Position numbers and translations under genes: made by a program. Below, piece by piece: positions 11,304-20,062 of a stretch of DNA of 64,000 nt. Source of the stretch: Legionella steelei. Its GTDB lineage: Bacteria; Pseudomonadota; Gammaproteobacteria; Legionellales; Legionellaceae. The notes under the pieces were generated by a model, which was not told the origin of the DNA, made no database searches, and saw only the letters and a list, made by a program, of their open reading frames with translations. The DNA is taken from contig NZ_LNYY01000019.1 of assembly GCF_001468005.1 (NCBI RefSeq), positions 1,339,941 through 1,403,940 on the forward strand, in the 5' to 3' direction. Each line of letters begins with the position of its first letter. Positions within the stretch are counted from its first letter, which is position 1.

Positions 11304-12312
11304 ACACTTGATCGCAAAAAAGAATTTAAGCCCAGAACAAATGCATACCGTCATTCATGCATGTATGTCAGGTGAATACAATGACGCGCAAATCGCAACA
11401 TTTTTAGCACTCATGCGCATGAAAGGCGAAACAACAGATGAATTAATTGCTGCAGCTGAAATCATGCAACAATTAGCCCATAATATCGAACTAGGCTCCA
11501 ATCTAATTGATATAGTTGGCACAGGCGGTGACGGAAAAAATACGTTTAATGTATCTACGGCATGTAGCTTTGTAGTAGCAGCAGCAGGATTCTCGGTAGC
11601 AAAACATGGCAATCGCTCTGTCTCGAGTCGTAGTGGTAGCGCAGACCTATTGGAGCAGGCGGGTTTTGTTTTGAACCTAACTGATCAACAAATAAAAACG
11701 TGTATTCAACAATGTGGTTTGGCATTTTTATTTGCCCCCCACTACCACCCTGCCATGCAATATGCGCGCACAGCACGTCAACAATTAGGTATTAGAACAT
11801 TGTTCAATTTGCTTGGCCCTCTTATAAATCCTGCTCGTGTAAAGAAACAGGTTGTGGGTGTATTTTCAACAACTTGGCAAAAACCTTTAGCATCAGTTCT
11901 TGCTCACTTGGGGAGTGAAAGAGCCTTAGTAGTAAGCTCCCAAGATGGCTTAGATGAAATCAGTATCGCAGCGCCTACAGAAGTCATTGAGTATCGTGAA
12001 GGAACTTTTAATCATTGGGTAATTCATCCTCAAAACTATGGCATCAAACACCATTCTTTAGATGAGGTTATGGTTGATTCGCCACGCCAAAGTTTAGAAT
12101 TAATCCAAGAAGTATTTTCTGGAAAGCAAGGAGCCGCGCGTGATATGGTTTTGTTGAATGCTGCTGCTGCAATTTACTGTGCTCATGAAAATACTTCTTT
12201 TGAAGAGGCATTGGAGCAAGCTAAAATCGCAATAGATAGCGGTAAAGCCAGCCAATGTTTTACTCAACTTAGCCAATTAACTCAAACTTTAAATAAAGAA
12301 ATCGCATCATGA
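11281..12312 (+). CDS. trpD: Anthranilate phosphoribosyltransferase
   Basis: A 343-residue enzyme that joins anthranilate to PRPP, the second step of tryptophan synthesis. The PRPP-binding loop [15 protein letters not shown] and the [18 protein letters not shown] segment are present, with the typical [16 protein letters not shown] motif. The length is standard for a monofunctional TrpD. It is sandwiched with overlaps between trpG and trpC, so the three are probably made from one transcript. Confidence 0.97.
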   Translation: MKPSLLFEHLIAKKNLSPEQMHTVIHACMSGEYNDAQIATFLALMRMKGETTDELIAAAEIMQQLAHNIELGSNLIDIVGTGGDGKNTFNVSTACSFVVAAAGFSVAKHGNRSVSSRSGSADLLEQAGFVLNLTDQQIKTCIQQCGLAFLFAPHYHPAMQYARTARQQLGIRTLFNLLGPLINPARVKKQVVGVFSTTWQKPLASVLAHLGSERALVVSSQDGLDEISIAAPTEVIEYREGTFNHWVIHPQNYGIKHHSLDEVMVDSPRQSLELIQEVFSGKQGAARDMVLLNAAAAIYCAHENTSFEEALEQAKIAIDSGKASQCFTQLSQLTQTLNKEIAS

Positions 12313-13088
12313 ATAGTGTGTTACATCGTATTGCCGAACGCAAACAAGAAGAAATTGCTCTTGCCAAAAAAGATAAACCCCTAAGTTTATTGGTACAACA
12401 GCCTATTATGGAGCAGCGTGATTTTGTTGCTGCGTTAGCCTCTGAGCAAACTCCAGCAATTATTGCAGAAATTAAACGTGCCTCCCCGAGCAAAGGGTTA
12501 ATCAGAGAAGATTTTAATGTAAAAGAAATTGCAGCAATCTATGCGGAACATGGTGCACGTTGTCTTTCTGTACTTACTGATATTGATTTTTTTCAAGGCC
12601 ATCCAGATTATTTAGTGCAAGCAAAAAATCATTGTGCATTACCAATACTGCGCAAAGACTTCATTATTGATCCCTATCAAGTTTATGAAAGCCAGGCATT
12701 AGGCGCAGACTGTATCTTACTGATTGTTGCCCTCCTTGATGATGTCCAATTAACTGATTTTTGCCAATTAGCGCATGAACTGAAAATGGCTGTACTTGTA
12801 GAAAGCCATAACGAAGAAGAATTGGAGCGTGCACTACGTTTACCTACACCATTAATAGGTATTAATAATCGTAGTCTTCATACGTTTAAGACAGACATTC
12901 AACTCAGTATCCAGTTAAAACAATACATTCCTCAAGACAGAATAATCATTACTGAAAGTGGTATAAATACACGTGCAGATATAAATTTGATGCAAGCTCA
13001 TGGAATTAATACATTTCTTATTGGAGAAAGTTTAATGAGGGCAAAAGATATAGGGAATGCCCTAGATCAGCTGATAAATGGGAATTAA
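12309..13088 (+). CDS. trpC: Indole-3-glycerol phosphate synthase
   Basis: A 259-residue TIM-barrel enzyme that closes the indole ring. [11 protein letters not shown] (catalytic Lys and substrate binding), ILRKDFIID, and [12 protein letters not shown] are family hallmarks. It is monofunctional: no TrpF domain is fused at the C-terminus. It overlaps trpD by four bases. trpE, trpF, trpA and trpB are not in this window. Confidence 0.97.
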   Translation: MNSVLHRIAERKQEEIALAKKDKPLSLLVQQPIMEQRDFVAALASEQTPAIIAEIKRASPSKGLIREDFNVKEIAAIYAEHGARCLSVLTDIDFFQGHPDYLVQAKNHCALPILRKDFIIDPYQVYESQALGADCILLIVALLDDVQLTDFCQLAHELKMAVLVESHNEEELERALRLPTPLIGINNRSLHTFKTDIQLSIQLKQYIPQDRIIITESGINTRADINLMQAHGINTFLIGESLMRAKDIGNALDQLINGN

Positions 13089-13114
13089 CGTGATTCGAGT
13101 ATCTTGTTGCCTGG

Positions 13115-13297
13115 CTACTCCCAATTCGGCTCAGAGGGTTGTGAAGGCTCAGGCTCAGGAGCACCAGGGTCATCTGGCTCATAAGGTTCTGGCTCTGATG
13201 GATACTCATCAGGCTTATCAGGAAACTCATAAGGTTCAGGTATTTCGTCACCGTTTTTCAAAATAGCACCCTTATGTTTGTAGTATTTATAAAACAT
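13115..13297 (-). CDS. Possible acidic Pro/Glu-rich miniprotein
   Basis: A 60-residue frame from the ATG at 13297. After a basic start (MFYKYYKHKGAILKNGDEI) come P/E/D-rich repeats of the kind EPYEFPDKPDEYPSEPEPYE. The regular spacing of Pro and Glu is unusual for random sequence, and the stretch between trpC and the SDR gene has no other candidate. A TATAAT-like sequence lies just upstream, but there is no clear ribosome site. It could be a chance frame. Confidence 0.35.
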   Translation of the reverse strand: MFYKYYKHKGAILKNGDEIPEPYEFPDKPDEYPSEPEPYEPDDPGAPEPEPSQPSEPNWE

Positions 13298-13316
13298 TAT
13301 AGCAAAAGGAAAAAAA

Positions 13317-14153
13317 ATGAATGTCGCTGTAATTACCGGGGCTGCAAATGGAATTGGCTTAGCATTATGCCAAGTCAATTTACAACGGGGTAATACTGTA
13401 GTGATGGTGGATAAAGACAGTATAAAACTCAAGCAGGAAGCCAAACGATTATTGGCCCTATTTCCAGAAAAAATTCTGGAAATTTCTTGCGACGTGACGC
13501 AACCCAATGAAGTGACGCAGCTGGTAAAACAGATTGTGGATCAGTTGGGACGTGTTGATTGGATTTATAATAATGCAGGTATTATCGGTCAATTAGCCCC
13601 TATCTGGGACTTATCACACGAGCAGCTCCAAAAAGTTATGGATGTGAATCTATATGGAATGATTCATATCATTCAAGCATTTACTCCTGTCTTATTTCGC
13701 CAAACATTCCACTCACATATTATCAATATAGCGAGTTTATATGCTTTGTGCACAGGTTCACAAACTGCTGCTTATGCGATGTCAAAACATGCAGTACTTG
13801 CTTTATCTGAATCCTTGCATTTTGATCTGATACGTCAAGAAAAACCTGTCGATGTTTCAGTAGTGTTTCCATCCTTTACTGATACAGCCCTTTTATCACA
13901 TAACTCCAGTACTAACTCTTCTTTTCATGAGGCATTAAAGTCACTTTTATCGCATTCACGATCCGCCATCGATATTGCCGAACATATAGTTCATGAAGTA
14001 GGGCAAAAAAAGTTCTATATTTTTCCAGATAAGGAAGTAAAGGGATATTGTGAAGAGCGAACCCAGGCAATGATATTGCAAGAAAAGCCGCATGTTACCA
14101 ATATTGAAAAATTAATGTGTGCACTCATGAAGCGTCAAGAATCAAGGGGGTAA
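13317..14153 (+). CDS. Short-chain dehydrogenase/reductase
   Basis: A 278-residue classical SDR. The cofactor loop ITGAANGIGLALC near the N-terminus, NNAG in YNNAGIIGQ, and the catalytic Ser (INIASLYAL) and YAMSK Tyr/Lys pair are all present. The Asp at the end of strand 2 (MVDKD) suggests NAD rather than NADP preference. The substrate cannot be read from sequence. It stands alone, followed by repeats and then the convergent flavin monooxygenase gene. Confidence 0.9.
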   Translation: MNVAVITGAANGIGLALCQVNLQRGNTVVMVDKDSIKLKQEAKRLLALFPEKILEISCDVTQPNEVTQLVKQIVDQLGRVDWIYNNAGIIGQLAPIWDLSHEQLQKVMDVNLYGMIHIIQAFTPVLFRQTFHSHIINIASLYALCTGSQTAAYAMSKHAVLALSESLHFDLIRQEKPVDVSVVFPSFTDTALLSHNSSTNSSFHEALKSLLSHSRSAIDIAEHIVHEVGQKKFYIFPDKEVKGYCEERTQAMILQEKPHVTNIEKLMCALMKRQESRG

Positions 14154-14156
14154 GTG

Positions 14157-14182
14157 CATGCTGGGCTGCTAAGCCCAGCATG
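14157..14182. repeat. Perfect hairpin (CTGGGCT family)
   Basis: Arms CATGCTGGGCT (14157-14167) and AGCCCAGCATG (14172-14182) with loop GCTA. It sits four bases after the SDR stop, where it may act as a terminator. A second member follows at 14243. Confidence 0.85.
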
Positions 14183-14242
14183 TAATAATGCCAATGTATG
14201 AGATCATGGACATTTTGCAGAATAGGAGTTAGCTCAGCAAAC

Positions 14243-14262
14243 GCTGGGCTTAACAGCCCAGC
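14243..14262. repeat. Second hairpin of the CTGGGCT family
   Basis: Arms GCTGGGCT (14243-14250) and AGCCCAGC (14255-14262) with loop TAAC. With the copy at 14157 it forms a pair of hairpins about 80 bases apart; a similar pair occurs at 18621-18720. Confidence 0.8.
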
Positions 14263-14345
14263 CTACACTTGCTACACTTGCTTATTCATCAACGAATAAC
14301 CTAACACATACAATCCCGAATATAGCGAGGGATGACGACAGAATA

Positions 14346-14377
14346 ACCCGGGTTTCGCTTCGCTGCACCCAGGCTAC
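14346..14377. repeat. Hairpin repeat copy before the monooxygenase stop
   Basis: ACCCGGGTTTCGCTTCGCTG followed by CACCCAGGCTACA, a member of the main repeat family between convergent genes. Confidence 0.75.
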
Positions 14378-14387
14378 AATTACTCAA

Positions 14388-15698
14388 TCATGCTTCTAAC
14401 ATATCCAACAACTCTCGACGGAATTTATGATAATCCACCTCTACGGCGTGTCGTATATGTGATTTAAATCGATAATGGGGTTTATCCATTTCTTGAAGTA
14501 CTTTGTCGTGCAATTTATCAGGTCGTTTTAAAGTGCCCATAATAATACGTGCGACTATTTTTGACTGATAATCCGCAAGCGGCCAAATACATCCTTGAGG
14601 TTGACACAAACCGATAAAATATAAATTATCATAGTCTGGATGCATCATTTTTCGATAAAGTGGGATTTTGGTCGAGTTACTAAAATCAGCAATTTCTTTA
14701 TCAATAAATGGGAAGCTGATTTTATAGCCTGTAGCGAAAATTACAGTATCAAACTCTTCAGAATCGCCATGAGTAAAATAAACTCGACTTCCTTCGAAAT
14801 GAGAAATTCCCGGGCGAGGAAAAATTTCTCCATGCCGAATAAAATAAAGCAACTCTGAATTAATAGTCGGATGGATTTCTAAAGGTCCGCAATCAGGTTT
14901 CATTAATTTGTATTTGGCATATCGTCCTTGCAGAATTCGAATAAAAAAACTTAAAACTTTCTGTCTTAACCAAGAAGGCATCCATCTGATTTTAGCCACA
15001 GCATCATCAGTTGGTTTACCAAAAACAAATTTAGGGAAAATATTATAACCTCTGCGCATACTGATACAGGTTTTTGGAGAAATGCGTGCTATCTCTACAG
15101 CGATATCACAAGCAGAATTTCCACCGCCAACTACCAAAACACGCTGGTCCTTAAAAATGGAGGCTTTTTTGTATTGATGAGAATGAAGCAATTGCCCAGA
15201 AAATTGACCTGGGTATTCTGGCATAAAAGGATCCCAATGATGGCCATTAGCAACTAACAAATAATCGAAATACTCTTCGTGAGTACCTTGATCATTTTCA
15301 AAAATAACTTGCCATTGGCCTTGGTCCGTCTGTTTTACCTTTGACACATTGGTATTAAAACGTATGTATTTAGTCAAATCAAAATGATTTGCATAGCTTT
15401 TGAAATAGTCTAAAACTAAAGCATGTGACGGATAGTCGGGGAAATGCGCCGGCATAGGAAAATCTTCAAACTCAGACCAACGCTTAGAGCTGATAATGTG
15501 TGTGGTCTCATAAATACTGGCATGATTATTTTCTTCACTATATACCCAATTACCACCGATTTGATTGTTTTTTTCAAATACGGTGATATCAGTTACTCCC
15601 TGTTCTTGCAAATTTTTAATTGCAGCAAGCCCACTGGGCCCTGCTCCAATCACACAGACACGAGGACAGTCGTTTTTACCCTTTTGCTTTATTTGCAT
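14388..15698 (-). CDS. Flavin-containing monooxygenase
   Basis: A 436-residue FAD/NADPH enzyme that oxygenates soft nucleophiles. An FAD Rossmann motif VIGAGPSGLAA is at residues about 16-26, the class signature FSGQLLHSHQY in the middle, and an NADPH motif VVGGGNSACD follows. ATGYKISFPF near the C-terminal third is typical of FMO proteins. The substrate is unknown. Its start lies 23 bases inside the end of the upstream lipoprotein gene on the same strand, so the two are probably co-expressed. Confidence 0.93.
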   Translation of the reverse strand: MQIKQKGKNDCPRVCVIGAGPSGLAAIKNLQEQGVTDITVFEKNNQIGGNWVYSEENNHASIYETTHIISSKRWSEFEDFPMPAHFPDYPSHALVLDYFKSYANHFDLTKYIRFNTNVSKVKQTDQGQWQVIFENDQGTHEEYFDYLLVANGHHWDPFMPEYPGQFSGQLLHSHQYKKASIFKDQRVLVVGGGNSACDIAVEIARISPKTCISMRRGYNIFPKFVFGKPTDDAVAKIRWMPSWLRQKVLSFFIRILQGRYAKYKLMKPDCGPLEIHPTINSELLYFIRHGEIFPRPGISHFEGSRVYFTHGDSEEFDTVIFATGYKISFPFIDKEIADFSNSTKIPLYRKMMHPDYDNLYFIGLCQPQGCIWPLADYQSKIVARIIMGTLKRPDKLHDKVLQEMDKPHYRFKSHIRHAVEVDYHKFRRELLDMLEA

Positions 15699-16431
15699 TA
15701 CTCGACACCTTTTTCACTTCATCCATAATCATTGCTTGTACTACAGGATCTTTATCAATAGTGAAATGATTCACTTGAATGCCTTTTATCGTAGTCACAT
15801 TGATATTGTCAATACGCGTTTGTTCTGGATTGACAGCTCTGAGCTTCAAACCACTAAACATGGGTACAAAGCCAGGTTTATAAAAATTCATCGCATGCTT
15901 TACATTAGGCGGTACAATTGTTTGAGATACAGCATCAACAGTAACCAATAAGTCCACAGAAATACCTAATTTATCCAGATTGCGAGCTACTTTAATTTGC
16001 TCGTTAGCTCCCAAAGAATGCCCTACTAGAATAATTGGTCTATGCTGCTTATGTTTTTGATAATAAGCAACAATGGAACGTGTCACATCACCTGCGTTAT
16101 ACCACATATCGCTAGGAGCTGGTATATTACATTCTTCAACAACAGTACCACTAAGTGTGCGCATACCCGTACTAAACAGTCCTAGCCCACCTAACATAGT
16201 ATGTACTTCGCCATGATAGGGTTGCGACTTACTCACCTTCACTGTTTTTGCTGTTTTCACTGATTTCTGAGACGTAGATTTAGGAAACACAGACTGAGCA
16301 GTCTTGGGGATTGGCCTTTTCTCAGAGGCTCTACCACCCGATAAATCAACACAGCCAGTCATGCTTATTGCGATGAGTAAAAACAAAAATGAGCTGAAGA
16401 CACCTAATTTTCTATTTTCAAAAAAGTTCAT
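15676..16431 (-). CDS. Lipoprotein with alpha/beta-hydrolase (lipase-like) serine motif
   Basis: A 251-residue protein. The N-terminus is a lipoprotein signal with lipobox near SMTGC (about residues 23-27), so it is probably membrane-anchored outside the cytoplasm. A Ser/Lys/Thr-rich linker follows (about residues 30-75), then a domain with the nucleophile elbow ILVGHSLGANEQ and VTVDAVS after it, as in lipase/thioesterase folds. A late His (NHFTID) may complete a triad. Substrate unknown. It overlaps the flavin monooxygenase gene downstream. Confidence 0.8.
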   Translation of the reverse strand: MNFFENRKLGVFSSFLFLLIAISMTGCVDLSGGRASEKRPIPKTAQSVFPKSTSQKSVKTAKTVKVSKSQPYHGEVHTMLGGLGLFSTGMRTLSGTVVEECNIPAPSDMWYNAGDVTRSIVAYYQKHKQHRPIILVGHSLGANEQIKVARNLDKLGISVDLLVTVDAVSQTIVPPNVKHAMNFYKPGFVPMFSGLKLRAVNPEQTRIDNINVTTIKGIQVNHFTIDKDPVVQAMIMDEVKKVSSNANKAKG

Positions 16432-16653
16432 TTTATTTTATTCTTATTTTTTAGATGAAAGATCATAGCCTATTCTTAGAAGGTTTGCCAAGATGGCGCA
16501 TGCATGAAGTTCAGTCTTTCATGCTGTAAGTGTGCGATGAATTTTGGTAATCTGCATCATAGATAGAACCTCCTTTTTGTGTTTAATATTTAATCTACAT
16601 CCAAGGATTGTTCTCTAACTTTTTGTTATTTTATGGGAACATCTTAATTTATC

Positions 16654-17985
16654 ATGGAAAAACACAGAATAATTCTCACTGTCACGCAACTTAATCGACA
16701 AGTAAAAAGCTATCTTGAAAACGAACTGGGGATAGTTTCGGTTGAGGGAGAGCTCTCTAATTTGAGTAAACCCGCATCCGGACATTTTTACTTTACTCTA
16801 AAAGACAGCAATGCCCAAATCCGTTGCGTTTACTTTAAAAACCGTAATATCAATGGACATGCAAGCAAATTAACTGATGGACAACATATAGTTGCCAGTG
16901 GGCGATTAAGTCTTTATGAAGCACGCGGCGATTATCAATTGATCGTGGAACAAATTACTGAGGCAGGTTTGGGGGCACTCTACCAACGTTTTGAAGAGTT
17001 AAAAAATAAACTTGCAGCAGAGGGTTTATTTGATGCAGCAAAAAAAAGCGCCATTCCAGTCATGCCTCGAGTCATCGGAATAATCACGTCAACGACTGGA
17101 GCCGCAATCCGCGATATATTATCTACTCTTGCTCGACGATTCCCCATTGCAAATGTTTTGATTTATCCTAGCGAAGTTCAAGGTGCTGGTGCAGCACAGC
17201 AGCTAATTAAAGCAGTACAACAGGCCAATAAGGAAAAGCGATGTGATGTGCTTCTTCTTGCCCGTGGTGGAGGAAGTATTGAAGATCTCTGGGCATTTAA
17301 TGATGAGCAGTTAGCTCGTCATATTGCTATGAGCTCAATCCCTATCGTATCTGGAGTGGGCCATGAAACAGATTTTACAATTGCTGACTTTGTAGCCGAT
17401 TATCGAGCAGAAACTCCTACAGCAGCTGCGACAGCAGTAACTCCTGATTGTAATGAGTTACTTAAATTATTAAATCACTGCATCTCACGGATGTATGAAG
17501 CAATGCATCGATTGATGCAAAAAGAACAAATCAAATTACACCATTTAATTGACAAAATATCCTCACCACAAAAAGCCATTGCCAGTTACTGGCAAACGTC
17601 CGACTATCTGGAGCGACAATTAATTGCTCATATGGTTTCTATTATCAAACAAAAAACGCATCAATTGCATCTGTGCATCAATCATCTGAATGCCCACAAT
17701 CCCAAAACACAAATTAGGCAAACTCAGATACTTTTACAAAAAATCACCGCAGAATTAATTCAGCACATGCACAATAAAATGAATCAGCTGAAATACCAAT
17801 TAAGAACGCAATTATCTACCTTGCATGCGGTCAGCCCCTTGGCTACACTGGATAGAGGATATGCAATTGCAACGAAAAAAAATAAGGTGTTGTTTTCCAG
17901 CCAACAAGTCACTATTGGTGACTCTATCGAGGTGCTTTTGGCACAAGGAAATTTAACTTGCGAAATCACTCAAATAAACGAGTAA
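16654..17985 (+). CDS. xseA: Exodeoxyribonuclease VII large subunit
   Basis: A 443-residue protein. The N-terminal OB-fold (VEGELSNLSKPASGHFYFTL) binds DNA; the catalytic region holds RVIGIITSTTGAAIRDIL, LLARGGGSIEDLWAFNDE and GVGHETDFTIADFVAD; and a long helical C-terminal part follows. With XseB it degrades single-stranded DNA into oligonucleotides. xseB is not adjacent. The next gene starts four bases after its stop. Confidence 0.97.
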   Translation: MEKHRIILTVTQLNRQVKSYLENELGIVSVEGELSNLSKPASGHFYFTLKDSNAQIRCVYFKNRNINGHASKLTDGQHIVASGRLSLYEARGDYQLIVEQITEAGLGALYQRFEELKNKLAAEGLFDAAKKSAIPVMPRVIGIITSTTGAAIRDILSTLARRFPIANVLIYPSEVQGAGAAQQLIKAVQQANKEKRCDVLLLARGGGSIEDLWAFNDEQLARHIAMSSIPIVSGVGHETDFTIADFVADYRAETPTAAATAVTPDCNELLKLLNHCISRMYEAMHRLMQKEQIKLHHLIDKISSPQKAIASYWQTSDYLERQLIAHMVSIIKQKTHQLHLCINHLNAHNPKTQIRQTQILLQKITAELIQHMHNKMNQLKYQLRTQLSTLHAVSPLATLDRGYAIATKKNKVLFSSQQVTIGDSIEVLLAQGNLTCEITQINE

Positions 17986-17988
17986 AAA

Positions 17989-18600
17989 ATGCTTGAAGAA
18001 TTAAACAACAGTTTTAGCTTCATTATTAGCCAGACTAAAAATAACATTCCTATATTGGGAATCGTTTTGCTAATACCCTGGTTTTTCTTTTTGGTAAGTA
18101 TAGTTTACAGAAAAATATTATTACTGGGTATTATCCCAAGACATATCCGTGGTTTGCCTGGCATTATATTTGCCCCACTCTTGCATGCAAATTTCAATCA
18201 CATTTTTTTTAATTCAATCCCCTTAGTGGTTTTAAGTAATTTCATTTTGATTAATGGGCTTGGTTATTTCATAGTTGTTACGGTAATGATTACTATTTTA
18301 AGTGGAATTGCTATTTGGTGCTTTGCTAAACCAGGATTACATGTAGGAGCTAGTGGCCTCATTACTGGTTATTGGGGATTTTTAGTGAGTAATATCTACC
18401 AAACGGGTACATTAACTACCATAATTTTAGGTATCATCAGCGTCTATTATTTTGCTGGTATTTTCTTTGGAATTTTCCCTAAAGAAAAAGGTGTATCGTG
18501 GGAATCCCATCTGTTTGGCCTTCTAGCTGGTTTAGCCGTTAGTTATTTATTTAGGCTTTACCCCAATTACTTGCTAATCGTTTTATCTAATTATTTTTAA
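17989..18600 (+). CDS. Rhomboid-family intramembrane serine protease
   Basis: A 203-residue membrane protein with about six hydrophobic segments. The catalytic pair is visible: Ser in HVGASGLITGYWGF (GxSG) and His in SWESHLFGLLAGL. An upstream H-x-N-x-x-H (HANFNHIFFN) matches the second helix of bacterial rhomboids. It is co-directional with xseA, with three bases between them, so it is likely read through from it. Substrates are unknown. Confidence 0.92.
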   Translation: MLEELNNSFSFIISQTKNNIPILGIVLLIPWFFFLVSIVYRKILLLGIIPRHIRGLPGIIFAPLLHANFNHIFFNSIPLVVLSNFILINGLGYFIVVTVMITILSGIAIWCFAKPGLHVGASGLITGYWGFLVSNIYQTGTLTTIILGIISVYYFAGIFFGIFPKEKGVSWESHLFGLLAGLAVSYLFRLYPNYLLIVLSNYF

Positions 18601-18620
18601 ATCATTAAAGCTAAATAAAG

Positions 18621-18720
18621 GTAGGCTGGGCTGCTAAGCCCAGAATGTAACAACACCAATATATTTCTTTCTTCGGAGCAATGGATAAGCAGCAAACGCG
18701 GGGCTGACAGCCCTGCCTAC
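18621..18720. repeat. Pair of CTGGGCT-family hairpins
   Basis: GTAGGCTGGGCTGCTAAGCC at 18621 and a GGGGCTGACAGCCCTGCCTA hairpin near 18700. The pair has the same layout as 14157-14262, which suggests a two-hairpin mobile or REP-type unit. Confidence 0.75.
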
Positions 18721-18855
18721 CTAACACATACGGGACTGACGGATACAGCCTTGGGACATAGAAAATCAGTACCAGCTTGGTCAAGACAGTAGAAATGTAA
18801 ATAGGCTCTATGCTATTCTAAACGTAGAAAAAGAAAAATAACTCGAGAAATCAAG

Positions 18856-19203
18856 ATGCAATCACTTAAAGCTTTTTTTTACGCAAGTATATTAAGTATT
18901 CTGATCTCACCCACATATGCTGGTGGTACAACTCAATTTTATGTACAAGGCTGTTGCAGTAACATGGGTGGAATTAGTTATTGTGATTCTTCAGCAGGAC
19001 GGCTTGTGTGTAAAAATGGTTTTTACTCAGCATGTTATTGCACACCACACGCAGTAATGGATTTGCAACTATTTCGAGGTTGCTGCTTATGGAAAGGTGG
19101 CCCTGTTACTACCTACAGCATAACAGGATTCGTTGTATGTAATGATGGTTCTATATCTGAAGAATGCTCTTTGAATCCAGAACAGAAAATTGCAGCGTGG
19201 TAA
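18856..19203 (+). CDS. Secreted Cys-motif protein (CCxxxGG repeat)
   Basis: A 115-residue protein with a signal peptide (about residues 1-22, ending SPTYA). Residues about 33-62 hold CCSNMGGISYCDSSAGRLVC followed by KNGFYSACYC, and a second, partly degenerate unit begins with GCCLWKGG and ends with a CNDGSISEEC segment. The same unit occurs twice in the protein at 50925-51416. The even number of Cys suggests disulfides, or possibly metal binding. Function unknown. Confidence 0.8.
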   Translation: MQSLKAFFYASILSILISPTYAGGTTQFYVQGCCSNMGGISYCDSSAGRLVCKNGFYSACYCTPHAVMDLQLFRGCCLWKGGPVTTYSITGFVVCNDGSISEECSLNPEQKIAAW

Positions 19204-19264
19204 GTTTCCGATCTATACTTCGTGGCTTCTACTATTCCGTGCAGTATAACCATCAGGACCCGCC

Positions 19265-20062
19265 ATGCTCGCTCAGATACAATCTACTGTCAGCTTATTA
19301 AAGAAACAAAAGCCCTTGATCCTTTGCCTAACCAATTACGTCACTATGGATTTTATGGCGAATAGCCTATTGGCTATAGGTGCGGCACCACTTATGTCTG
19401 AGTCTCGAGAAGAAATTGAAGAATTAGTCCATCTTAGCCAAGCCATATATGTCAACATAGGTACTCTAAATGATCCATTTATGGAAAGAGCCCTATTCGC
19501 AGCTCAGATTGCAAACTCTATAGGTAAACCATTAATTCTTGATCCTGTTGGCGCCGGCGCAAGCACACTCCGTACTTCCTCAGCAATGAAATTACTTCCT
19601 TATGCCCAAATTATCAGAGGAAATGCAAGTGAAATCATTTCATTAGCAGGTTCAAATGGAATGACAAAAGGTGTTGAAAGCGCTGATTCAGTAACTACTG
19701 CCATCCAAAGTGCACACTTGTTGGCACAATCACAGACAACGATTGTAGTGAGCGGGCCTAAAGATTTTATAACGAATGGCGTGCAGAATAAAATACTGCC
19801 CTTTGGCTCGAGTTTTATGCCACTTATCACAGGAATGGGTTGTACCATGACTGCTGTTCTTAGTGCATTTATTGCATGTCATTCTGATTATTTTCAAGCA
19901 GCGCTGCAAGCAACTGCTTATTTTGGTTTATGCGGGCAATTAGCTCATGAGCAAGCAAAAGCCCCCGCCTCTTTCAAACAAGTATTTATCGACAATCTGT
20001 TTCATCCTGACTGGTCTTTGATGTCACAAACCATTGAGAGGGTATCACAAGATGCAGTATAA
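19265..20062 (+). CDS. thiM: Hydroxyethylthiazole kinase
   Basis: A 265-residue ThiM that phosphorylates 4-methyl-5-(2-hydroxyethyl)thiazole in thiamine salvage. LTNYVTMDFMANSLLAIGA, ILDPVGAGAS and the catalytic region ITGMGCTMTAVLSAF are diagnostic. The upstream gap is only about 60 bases and no TPP riboswitch is seen. It overlaps thiD by eleven bases. Confidence 0.96.
   Translation: MLAQIQSTVSLLKKQKPLILCLTNYVTMDFMANSLLAIGAAPLMSESREEIEELVHLSQAIYVNIGTLNDPFMERALFAAQIANSIGKPLILDPVGAGASTLRTSSAMKLLPYAQIIRGNASEIISLAGSNGMTKGVESADSVTTAIQSAHLLAQSQTTIVVSGPKDFITNGVQNKILPFGSSFMPLITGMGCTMTAVLSAFIACHSDYFQAALQATAYFGLCGQLAHEQAKAPASFKQVFIDNLFHPDWSLMSQTIERVSQDAV

Noticed and set aside
13078-13266. Plus-strand 62-codon frame after trpC
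   Set aside because: Composition is the complement of the Pro/Glu-rich minus-strand frame, it overlaps the trpC end and has no supporting signal.
19203-19265. Possible TPP riboswitch before thiM
   Set aside because: The gap is only about 60 bases and lacks the CUGAGA core and the second conserved arm.
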